This document shows, one piece after another, positions 30,801 to 39,500 of a stretch of 64,000 nt of DNA (positions within the stretch are counted from its first letter, which is position 1; each line of letters begins with the position of its first letter). The stretch lies in IMG/VR virus record IMGVR_UViG_3300021952_000001, positions 50,356 to 114,355 of that record. One strand, written 5' to 3'. Made by a program: the position numbers and the translations under genes. Below the pieces are notes generated by a model, which saw only the letters and a program-made list of their open reading frames with translations, had not been told where the DNA came from and did not search any database. This stretch comes from a virus.

Positions 30801-33800
30801 ATTGTATCAACGTGTTCGTGGTACACTTCCACTTAATGAATTTAGTAATGACGATTGGAGATACTTCATTCAGTTCATGCAAACATTTACTAAACAAAAA
30901 CCTGAAGCATTAATCCAATACAAATCTGGAAATGAAGTGTATACTGGAGCTGCTAACTTATATACAGCTGTTTCACAAGTTCAACAAGGTTGGGTTGAGA
31001 ATATGAAAGCTATTGCTAAAGTTCCTAAATCAATTATTAGCTTTGATAAAAAAAATAAAGTTTATGTAATAGATGAAACTAAACTTAAAGAGTTTGATAA
31101 TTCTGAGGATGGGATGATTAACATGTTAAATGCTATAGGTGTTAATTTCTCAGCAGATACATATAAGAGATTAAAAACTTCTCAAAAGAATACATTTGTA
31201 AAAGCTGTAAGCTCTATTAAATCTTATTTAGGTAAGAATAATCAGATCATGAGTATTACAGGTAAGACTCTTGATATCAATGGACAATTATCTAACTTAG
31301 CTGAACTATTAGTTAAAGTTACTAATCCTAATCAAGACTCTACATATTTTGGTGTAGAGGGACAACGTATTGGTACATATGCAAATAATAATGCTCCTTC
31401 ATTATTTGAAAATGAATTTAATGAATCAGAAACATTAGATGAGCTTCTTGAAAAAAGACCTGAATTAAATGATATATTTTCTGAGAACAGTCAAGTACTT
31501 AAGAAAGGTGGATTATTTTTTGACGAAGAAGGTAATAGAATCAAATCTATTAAAGTTAAATACATTCAAGGAACAAAGAATACAGATACAAATAAAGGAA
31601 CATCTACAAGTAAGTTAACTCTTGGTGATAGATTTACACAAGAGATTAACCAAAATATCAATGGTAGATATTATATATTAATTCCTGCAGATGGATCTAC
31701 AGAATGGGCTATGGATTTAGGTAACACTATTTCATTTGCTAATGTGGAAAAAGGTAATGCTTGGAAACAAATCAATAATGTATTCAGAGGATATTTGAAT
31801 GATGAGGTTAGTTTAGCATTAGACTTTGAAAATAGAAAACAATTAAATAATGTAGCTAGTAAAGCTAAAGAACTTCGTTTCTTTAAAGATATTTTATCTG
31901 AAAAAGATTTGAATGCAATTAATGATTTGATTGATAATAATGCTACACAAGAACAAGTAGAGAAATATATAAGTGATAACATTGATACTATTAATGAATC
32001 AATTAAAAACTTTATCGATAGTACAGCTAATGAAACAAAAAATGTATTATTAAATACAGGAGAAGTTCTTTTTATAAATGAAGGAGTATACTCTTATGCA
32101 GGATTAGATAGTACATTTGCTCAAGCTGAAAATTTAGATAAATTTAATATGAATGACGACATCTTAGATAACTTGATGACGTTCACAGCTGCTAATTATA
32201 TTATTAGTAATATTGAATTACATAAAGTATTATTTGGTGATCCTTATCAATTTAAAATTAAAGGTGATCAGTTAGATGAAACTAAACGTATTAAATCTTT
32301 CTTATCTCCAAGATTAACAACATTTGATACACCTGAATACAACACTTGGTTAAATGAAAACATGAATGCTGTAGAAGATATTAAATTAGCTTCTACAGAT
32401 CCTGGGTATCATAATTATAAAGCTTATGCAAATACAATCACTGTTAGTGATATAAATGTAGCAGGAAGTCTTTCTAACTTAGTTAAAGATTATTCTAAAA
32501 CTAATGAGGCTGATGCAATGTCTTGGATATCAGATGGTGCATATAAAGAGGTTAAACTTAAAAATGGTCAATGGAGTAATGAAGCGGAAGCTTTCCATCA
32601 ATGGCAATTGGCTTATACAAGACAAAATTTACCAGGCTATACTTATTCAAGTGATAAGTTAGAAGCTCATGATAAAGAACTTATTAGTAAACCAGCTCCT
32701 AAATATACAATTGAAGTATTAAAACCTATTGTATCTGGAAACAAATATAATAAGAATAATTTTGATCTTGTACTAGATAAGTTCTCTCAAATGCCAATCT
32801 ACTATAGTATGGTAAAAGGTACTAATCTTGAAAACCTTTATATTCAGATGATGAAACAAGGTGTAGATTATGCTATCATGGAATCTGGTAGAAAGGTTGG
32901 TATTGAAGGTATGCATTCATTATACAATGCAGATGGTTCATTCAATGAAGAAGCATTCAATAACAATGTACAAGTTCCTTGGAAAGCTTATGGTATTCAA
33001 GTGGAGACAGCAACTGAAGGTGATAAAACACAAACTAGAGGATCTCAGTTAACTAAACTTTCTAGTATGGACTTATTCAATAATGGTGTTGCATCTAGTC
33101 CAGCAGCTGAGAAAGAATACAAACGTAATACAGACATCTTAAACAAGATGAATGAGAACGCTTACAATACTCTTTTAAACAAACTAGGATTAACTGATAC
33201 AGGTAATGGTTTCACTATGGATAGTGTTACTGTTTCTGAGACATTAGTTTATGAAATGTTAAGAAGAGAAGTTTCTCAAAATACAAAAGATACAGTTCAG
33301 TTAGATGATAATGGTGAATTCCGTATTCCATTTGAAGCATCTCCTTCTTATGTACAAATCAGAAGTATCATTTATGCAATGGTTAATAAGGCTCTTATTT
33401 CTCCAAAGTTAAATGGTGGTGCTCATGTTCAGGTTCCTGCTACAATGTTTGAGTCTGCAACCAAAGGAAGAAGTCTTGCTATCAAAACAGAAAAAGGCTG
33501 GGAGAAAATATCTAAAACAGACTACAATAAATTGTCTGATGAAGATAAAAAGAAAGTGATGTTAACAGATGATACTCTTAAGTTTTACACTAGAGAGAAT
33601 CCGTATTGTGAAGTGATGCTTCCTCATTGGTTCAAAGGTAAGTTTGGAAATAAAACTGATGAAGAGATTATTAAATATCTAAATAATACTGAAGAAGGTA
33701 GATCTATACTTAGTGGTATTGGATTCCGTATTCCTACACAAGCTTTGTCTTCTGTAGAAGTATTTAGAGTGAAAGGTTTTCTTCCACAATATATGGGAGC

Positions 33801-36540
33801 TACAGTGGTAGTGCCATCAGAAATCACTACTAAAGCAGGATCGGATTTTGATATTGATAAATTGAACATGTACCTTAAAGCTGTATATACAGATAGATCT
33901 GGTAATGTTAAGTTAGTTAAATATTTAGGAACTGAAGAAGCAACTAAAGACTTTTATAGTAAAGTGTTTGATGATACTCTTGCAATAGAACAAATGGCCA
34001 AAGCTGATCTTATAGAAGCAGTTGATATTATCATTAATGGATTAGAAGATCCAAAAGGACTAATTGACAAATATGGTAATTACATATTATCTGTACAAGA
34101 TGAATATGATAATCCATATGATTTTAGAGCAATCATTGAAAATAAACTTGAGAAACTTACAGATAGTAATTTACAATCTGGATTACGTGAAGATTTTGTA
34201 AATGATATGTATAAGAAATCTCTTGAGAATGAATATTATGATTCTCTTGCTAAACTTCTTACACTTCCTGAAAACTTTGATAGATTAATTTCTCCTGTAG
34301 ATGATGCTGGATTAAAAACATTATCAGAGAAGTTAGATAAATTAAGAGGATATAATGAAGGAGACATTAAGAACAGACTTCTTAATAGAAACTACATGAC
34401 TAGTCTTAGACATGCATTTGTTATAGCTAAAAGATGGGTTGGTATATCAGCAGTGAATATTACTAACTTATCATTGAAACAAAAAAGTAAAGTGTACATT
34501 GATCCTACTAAGTTTGAAATTATTTCTGAAAAAGATAGAAATATACTTGGAGATGGAAAAGTTAATATCAAACACAATACAGTTGATGTTGATGGTAAAC
34601 AAATGATTTCTTTATCTGGAACTAATGTTGCTGATGATTCAGATGCATTGATATCAGGAAGATTATCTGGATATGCTACAGCATTTGTGGATGTTGCTAA
34701 AGATCCATTTATTCTTAAACTTATTCAAAGTAACTCTGTCGTAGGTACATTTATGTTCTTAGAAAATATTGGTGCAGGAGAAGAAGGAATCATGTTTTTA
34801 AATCAACCAATCATTGATGAGTATTTGAAGATTGTTGATAATGCTCGCACACAGAATTTGTTTAATGATGCACTTGTTGATTTTGTTCAAGATTTGTTTC
34901 CTACTACACAAACTCTTTTATATGAAGCTAAAGTTATACCAGCTAATTTTGAATCAAATATATCAGGATATTACACTGGTAAATTAAATGAAAAACAAAA
35001 TGCTGAACAACATGTAATTTTAAAAGAGTTCTTGAAGTATGCAAAGATGGCTGAGTATAATTATAAGTTTACACAAGCTACAAATTATGACACAACTAGA
35101 TTTGGTAGTGGAGAAGAGTTTTCTAAAAAGCAATTAAGAACAGATAATGCTCGTAGCGCAAGTATTATTTCTTCTGTGGATAATGTATTAAATACAACAT
35201 TTATCGGTAAGCTAGAAAAACTATTAAGTAGTTCTATGCAGTCAATGGGTGCTATCTTCAGACTTGAGCAAGATGATATGAGAATAATTACTGAAGATGT
35301 ATTGAGACCATTCAGTGAAAACGAATACTTAAGTGCAGACAACTATAATAAAGTTGCTTTACAAATCAAATCTTCTTTCTTAGATTATATTATTCAAACT
35401 AAGACAGGATTAAATGCTGGTATAAAACAATTAATTGTAGATAATGAAACTTCTGTAGCTGCTAGATTAGAAAAAGCAAAAGCTAAATATCCTAATATAC
35501 AGATACTTAAGGATTTACAAATTGTAAGTGGTGATAGAGTGGATGGCGCTAAGAGTGTTAAACTTGTAGCAAATATAAAAGATGCTTACGATGAGGATAT
35601 CTATGTAGGTATGATGAGAGAACTTAGAGATACTAATCCAGAATTGAATCAATTATACAAAGATCTTGTAAGTGTATCTATTCTACAAGGAGGATATCAA
35701 TCTGCAATCTCTATTAAAAACATTATACCAATAGAAGATTATAGTGAGATTGTAACTCCTGTTGTAAACTCTATTACATCTAATGAATCATTACAAGCTT
35801 TTTCTAAAGGAATGTTTCAAAGAAATAATTTTGCTGATGATGCAATTATGCCTGTAGTACAACCTAAATTCTTTACAGCTTCTGACATGCCAATTGGTGA
35901 ACAAGTTAATTCAATTGGTGAACACTATGCAGATGTATATCAATACTATTCATCATTATTTCCAAATGTTGATGTATTAAATATTAAATCTACAGACAGA
36001 AAGATTTTATTATTAAATCCAAAGTATAACTACTTTGATGTTAAGAATGATTTTGTAAAAGTTCCTAGAGTGGTAACTGATAGAAAAACTGGAGCAAATA
36101 TTGATATGGTTACAGGTAAAACTATAACTAAGCTTGACTATGTTAATAGAAAGAAAAAAGGGGACTATTCATTACAAGATGTATTTGGTTATGCAAAAGT
36201 TAAATTAGCTACTGGAGAACCATTAATTAACTATGAAACTAAGAATAATAAAACAGAAGAATTCTATGTATATAAGTTAGTTAATCTATATGGTGATGGT
36301 CAAAGAGCTAATGAGCATTATTCAGACTTTAGACAATCAGTAATAGAGAATGGTACAATCCAGATAAATCAAGAAATTCCAGATGCAGATATTATTGAAT
36401 ACTACGGTGGTGAGATTACTAAAAAAGATGTATCTTTACCAACATCTGTAGAAACTTTAATTGAAAAACCTGAAGATATATCTCAAGAAGAATGGGATGG
36501 TTTATCTCAAGAAGAAAAGAATAAAATAAACGAATGTTAA
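24835..36540 (+). CDS. Giant virion RNA polymerase-like protein
   Basis: At 3901 residues this is the largest product here. D3004-F-D-I-D3008 matches the DFDID metal-binding motif of the crAss-like single-chain RNA polymerase (phage phi14:2 gp66 type), which enters the cell with DNA to transcribe early genes. RIPTQ (2965-2969) lies 35 residues earlier, matching the R-x-P-T-L/Q element that precedes the active site in multisubunit beta-prime. Other parts: a hydrophobic segment near residues 205-240, a peptidase-like YHEIFE (H1671, E1672) with ERIADDFADF 50 residues on but lacking the second His, and an acidic, repeat-poor linker region (850-1010). The size suggests several fused cargo functions. 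Confidence 0.75.
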   Translation: MPIFDNELINNTSNRGAAPERPYLASPDTLEVDVNINPVQGGNIGGNNISRKGMSIDEMSSLTHAPSKGSTFSSPMGMARRSELIDNQRYPVYQRGVDLENIYGLQQSAFTQLGHSLIKTGIRAAGTFAQSLTNIPNAISAAKNADSSKLAGDPNGYEGGIDHWVNNFENTIPNYYSRYEKEHPHLAMIPGFTGSANFWGESVLKNLGFTAGAIAGAAIQDLAVGVLTEGIGEIPLVASQIGKASLWFNKILSGTNDAEKVLDIAKAAGAGQKALLSAESLAHAAAYTKVANGFRYGTSLLGSAMTEAGVEGRDSYETVKKTLLENYKLDHPGEEITAEEAGKIEEYATNAMNTRFGINMALLTVSNAIQFDNLFKSFSNAEKGVVGSLTKTLEDTGKIGLKEGSLDVFEKKGAANISEKIWDVVKPKLTNVLSEGVYEEGGQFAAEKGTYDYYTRKYKNLNNPENKKSWDALNETMHSTAYGLSEQFNTTEGIDNMLIGGLTAVITGGIQGKIDNIRGNGKDARLTSSINMLNKYGLTGILSNKYDNTLNSIGIAKEMEDAANSKNIFKYKNLKHDMFFNFVQSRIPSGMHDVTIDQLTMLKDLSKEDFEKTFGMDFNTSNKKTVDGYVDTLIDEANSIKETTDAINNTYKNPFKFTVDPKNEDDHSENLKYNTFESWKTDLSYFNSVKIDSTDRLASIQNDLININPMLTNAGLADILDKESLTDLAKSYEEEANRLNNTITEYTSNTDKKATRAQVKTLRTNSEKINIALGKNDLDLKTFHSLLNFELNNQDATKDDIVGLDKAPDLYNLGADVVQHNLRKKQAIESFNNLSTKEGFDKYFKQADNIANDEVDEEDLFPQNKKEPTFVNDSKEREKLEVGREYTIDKTKRVNVRKIADDRYQVTAPDGTVSFHKTKESAQEEAKDLSGENTNLSKVKVIGITDEGLVKVEDVNGDILNIDPKRLRGYRSIETQEEKLAKNKEQLDREQTEIEKNSGTVATVDTSSTAIQEEGKLKSISKLFTSSTTASEDYSDPTQSAAHITRSRSFLNKVKSFKNRSNIKAILVTPNQVNALGLTGLVQMSYGVILETPLSDIENVNDIDKGFVAQVFIVQENGKNYFISEDGKKLSEVGEQVDVNQVVFQTMPTTSLYYDNGTPRFRSDEEAKAESYSNAWKEYRSQLFSSPDNDYRIFDFNVSRGIPNIEDDAATNQVGDILIPESKINSAEGLITISTTGAIDHNGEAINFPVGVPVLQYGDTLQFLNNRRFNDREAKGVFQTIKALAEDTLKQSEAGKSIRLNRGYTDFLQNVLFWKSKGKETLAPNQISLNTSNMTINLGGNSYALTDIANNESAIIDQLKNTYISVNNKSLTKDFSIPFTEYYINQAGEFTSSEWKNYQSFLLSSKYPSGKVRPEGDTPLTTNVAKPTEAVPYSFKQKYSTLTGVEFNLKAATPKKAAPAKTAGPKIGEYNVDGETVNDYKLSGDRIVNFTASINDGVVSAIVVSNSITQELASDSQKMSDIIIPQVKAIAEEKGEQFDATKTDEQYVFDYLSNAIASDLQNQLAPQEEVVEEVSKPEEIIEETPESDTYNPENTEYPDVPFRKVGGVDVERMTNTDIEAFKEWHAANVPNIPFEILQNIITTHDGEKAWGAFENGVAKFMKGGQRGTEYHEIFEAIYNAMLSKDQQQELLDEFKSKPGKFLDRESGKKINYDEATDLQAKERIADDFADFRLGKLAARTLGERISKFFKSIVDFFKAFVTKPSVKSELFKAINTGKFKEEVLKETNNEFAQYSRVGKLSVKQTQEYIEDITARAAGFLFSESQKGLLFSPEKITSAEMFSKIEAMYIKEGKLQELGASTWKDLKVKTLEKLRTLGVNFNADDVISINDEEANKNDYAPEPFSVDWKKNSTGAIKFSLSTLLQVAATNQQNNLSLVLPAPEFSSVRGLKLLNFSKAFATVLDKLSNTSSIDVATNKLLELSVNDPNYARLYQRVRGTLPLNEFSNDDWRYFIQFMQTFTKQKPEALIQYKSGNEVYTGAANLYTAVSQVQQGWVENMKAIAKVPKSIISFDKKNKVYVIDETKLKEFDNSEDGMINMLNAIGVNFSADTYKRLKTSQKNTFVKAVSSIKSYLGKNNQIMSITGKTLDINGQLSNLAELLVKVTNPNQDSTYFGVEGQRIGTYANNNAPSLFENEFNESETLDELLEKRPELNDIFSENSQVLKKGGLFFDEEGNRIKSIKVKYIQGTKNTDTNKGTSTSKLTLGDRFTQEINQNINGRYYILIPADGSTEWAMDLGNTISFANVEKGNAWKQINNVFRGYLNDEVSLALDFENRKQLNNVASKAKELRFFKDILSEKDLNAINDLIDNNATQEQVEKYISDNIDTINESIKNFIDSTANETKNVLLNTGEVLFINEGVYSYAGLDSTFAQAENLDKFNMNDDILDNLMTFTAANYIISNIELHKVLFGDPYQFKIKGDQLDETKRIKSFLSPRLTTFDTPEYNTWLNENMNAVEDIKLASTDPGYHNYKAYANTITVSDINVAGSLSNLVKDYSKTNEADAMSWISDGAYKEVKLKNGQWSNEAEAFHQWQLAYTRQNLPGYTYSSDKLEAHDKELISKPAPKYTIEVLKPIVSGNKYNKNNFDLVLDKFSQMPIYYSMVKGTNLENLYIQMMKQGVDYAIMESGRKVGIEGMHSLYNADGSFNEEAFNNNVQVPWKAYGIQVETATEGDKTQTRGSQLTKLSSMDLFNNGVASSPAAEKEYKRNTDILNKMNENAYNTLLNKLGLTDTGNGFTMDSVTVSETLVYEMLRREVSQNTKDTVQLDDNGEFRIPFEASPSYVQIRSIIYAMVNKALISPKLNGGAHVQVPATMFESATKGRSLAIKTEKGWEKISKTDYNKLSDEDKKKVMLTDDTLKFYTRENPYCEVMLPHWFKGKFGNKTDEEIIKYLNNTEEGRSILSGIGFRIPTQALSSVEVFRVKGFLPQYMGATVVVPSEITTKAGSDFDIDKLNMYLKAVYTDRSGNVKLVKYLGTEEATKDFYSKVFDDTLAIEQMAKADLIEAVDIIINGLEDPKGLIDKYGNYILSVQDEYDNPYDFRAIIENKLEKLTDSNLQSGLREDFVNDMYKKSLENEYYDSLAKLLTLPENFDRLISPVDDAGLKTLSEKLDKLRGYNEGDIKNRLLNRNYMTSLRHAFVIAKRWVGISAVNITNLSLKQKSKVYIDPTKFEIISEKDRNILGDGKVNIKHNTVDVDGKQMISLSGTNVADDSDALISGRLSGYATAFVDVAKDPFILKLIQSNSVVGTFMFLENIGAGEEGIMFLNQPIIDEYLKIVDNARTQNLFNDALVDFVQDLFPTTQTLLYEAKVIPANFESNISGYYTGKLNEKQNAEQHVILKEFLKYAKMAEYNYKFTQATNYDTTRFGSGEEFSKKQLRTDNARSASIISSVDNVLNTTFIGKLEKLLSSSMQSMGAIFRLEQDDMRIITEDVLRPFSENEYLSADNYNKVALQIKSSFLDYIIQTKTGLNAGIKQLIVDNETSVAARLEKAKAKYPNIQILKDLQIVSGDRVDGAKSVKLVANIKDAYDEDIYVGMMRELRDTNPELNQLYKDLVSVSILQGGYQSAISIKNIIPIEDYSEIVTPVVNSITSNESLQAFSKGMFQRNNFADDAIMPVVQPKFFTASDMPIGEQVNSIGEHYADVYQYYSSLFPNVDVLNIKSTDRKILLLNPKYNYFDVKNDFVKVPRVVTDRKTGANIDMVTGKTITKLDYVNRKKKGDYSLQDVFGYAKVKLATGEPLINYETKNNKTEEFYVYKLVNLYGDGQRANEHYSDFRQSVIENGTIQINQEIPDADIIEYYGGEITKKDVSLPTSVETLIEKPEDISQEEWDGLSQEEKNKINEC

Positions 36541-36541
36541 T

Positions 36542-39500
36542 ATGGCACATTGTGTAAATAGAAGTTCTCAAGAATTTATAGCATTAGCTGAACAATCAAA
36601 TATCAATCCAATAATTCTTGCTGCAAAGGTTTCTTTGTGGCAGGAAAAAAATGGATTAGATAACTTTCCCACAGTAGAAGATATATCAAATATTAAATCA
36701 AAAGGAGAAGTATTTAATACAGAAAGCTCTATATCATCTCCTAAGACAATTGCACTTATAAATGATTTTTTATCAAGAATTGGTGTAGATGTCAAATCTA
36801 CAAAAGATATTGTAGTTAATGGTATACGTGTGGATGCTAATGCTGTTGCAAACATTACACAGTCATTAGTTCAAGTGGTAGAAGGTAAAGAATCTAGAGC
36901 TCTTACAGAAGAGGCTATGCACTTTGCTGTAGAAATACTTGAACAAAAAAATCCAAAGTTATTTAATCAATTACTTAAAGAGATTAATAATTATGCATTA
37001 TTAAGAGATGTAATGTCTGAGTATTCTACAAATCCATTATATCAAACTACCGATGGTAAACCAGATATTCGTAAAATAAAAAAAGAAGCTATAGGTAAAG
37101 TGTTGGCTGAAACTGTGATTAATCAAAACGAAGGATCTACAGAAAATCCTGAACTATTGGCTAAAGTTGAATCATGGTGGAGTGAAATATTAAACTTCTT
37201 AAAAGGATTATTTGTAACAAGTGGATTTGATTCAGCAGCAATGAAAGTGCTATCTGGAGAAGCTATTGGTACAGTTGCAGATATTAGAGCTGAAGAAGGA
37301 ACAGTGTTCTTACAAAAAACTAAACAAGAACAAGTATTTGATAGTATCAAAGAAATGAGTTCTAAGATTACTAAACCAGAAGAAGACTATTACATTGATG
37401 GTAGAAAGATTGGTAGACGTGTAAGTAATCTTGTTGCTGATTGGTACGAGCGTAGATTTAAAAGTAATGATCTTACTAAGAGTGAATTTCAAAAAGCTGT
37501 AGATGATCTTAAAGCTGAGAAAGGAACAGCAGGACATGCTGATTTCGAACATGCCTTTGAAATATTTGTAGATGAGAATGGATTCTTAAGAGATGAACCA
37601 TTAGATGATAGTGGATATGTTTCTCAAATAAATCCTGCTAACAATGACATGTATGAACTTCTTAAGAACAATCTTAAGGATCGTTTAAATTCATTTCCTA
37701 AAGAAAATGGAGGAACTAGATTCATGTCTGAGGCTACAATTTATGATGCTCAAAGAGATATTGCTGGTACTGTAGATTTCTTAGCTGTTACACCAGAAGG
37801 AAAGGTTAGTATCCTTGACTGGAAGTTTATGGATCTTAACACAGATAAGTATACAGATATTCCTTGGTATAAAGTAAATGCTTGGAATACTCAAATGGAC
37901 CAATATAAATATATTATTGGTAAGACATATAATGTTAAGAATGAGAACTTTGAACAGACTAGAATGATTCCAATCAAGGCTGTTTATACAAAAGCAAATC
38001 CTAAGACAGGAGCTCTTCCTAAATTATTAAATATAAAAATTGGAGATGTTAATGTTAAAAACATTAAAGAAGATTATTTACTTCCTGTAGGACTTCAGTC
38101 TGAAAAAACTGGTAATAAAAAAATTGATACATTACTTGAAAAACTTAATGCTATCTACAAAAAACTTTCTGAAGAGAAAGTCTTACCTTCTGATAAACTA
38201 AACAAGGCTGAGCAATTAAATGCATTGTTCTCTGCAATTAGACAATTACAAGTGAAGCAAAACATTGCTCCATTGTTGTATCAAGCTAAAGTGTTGAATA
38301 AACAAGTGCAAGGTATATTAGATAAATACAAATCAGAATTTGAAGGTAAGGATGCTAAATCATTCACTGCAGATCAAATATCTGATTTTGCAGAAAGTAT
38401 TGAAACTGCAAGAGAAGCATTGACTGCATATACTAAACTTGATACAGAACTTAGATTCTTATTTGCAGGAGAACTATCTGATGAAGATAAAAAACTAAAA
38501 GAAGATTTAAGAGATACAGTTGATAATGCTAGAGAGTATGAAGATCTTTTAAAAGATGTTGATGAGGAATTTACTAATGATATAATTGGAGGTAGTGAAA
38601 ATGTTAAAAATCTTTCCACTCCAGAAAAGATTGTTAGAGGTATTAGTAAAATGTTTGGTAACACTGCTACATTACAGTTAAAAGGATTAGAGGTGTTATT
38701 TAAAAAAGCAAATAAAGCATTTGCTTTTGCTGGTATGGATACTTTAGCTGAAGTAAAAAAACTTACTGCTTTAAAAGAATCATATGAGAAATGGGCATCT
38801 AGTAAAGGGTTGACTAAAAAAAATATGTTTAATGCTATTCAAAAACAAGATGCTAATGAATTAATTGATGAGTTCAATCCTGAGTTTTATAGCACATTAA
38901 AAAAGAAAATACAAGATCAAGATTTTAAATGGATAAAAGAAAATGTTGATGTTGATGTTTATAAAAAACATATAGAAGAAAAAAAGAAAGAAGAAATTTT
39001 AAGAATATCAAACAAACCTAGAATTGGTACAGATGCACAGAATGCATTTGATATTAAAAGAGAACTAACAAAAGTTAATGATCTTTATAGTTTATCAACT
39101 CCTACAGGTATTGGATGGTTATTATATGATGACATTAAAAACTTTCCTAAAAGAGAAACATGGGAAAGTGAACAGTGGAAAGAATTAATTAAACCAGAAA
39201 ATAAACCTGCCAAAGACTTTTATGATTACATTAAAGAAAGAAATGAGTATTATAAAGAGATAGGATATATCAATGCTAAACAAGCTAGAACATTCTTACC
39301 GTGGGTGAGAAAAGGGTTATCTGAAAAACTTATATTTGGAGGAAAAATTTCTGTAGGAGAACAATTCTTACGACATATATCTGTAGATGAAGGAGATATT
39401 GGTTATGGTAAAGTTGATCCTTTAACTGGTAAGCCAGTTGATTCTATTCCAATCTATTTAACAAAACAATTAGATAGTGATTACTCTACTGATTTGTTTA

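Noticed and set aside
24835-36540. Tape-measure protein
   Set aside because: Length alone would suggest it, but RIPTQ and DFDID polymerase motifs and the crAss-like gene order favour an ejected polymerase; the set shows no long-tail tube genes that I recognise.
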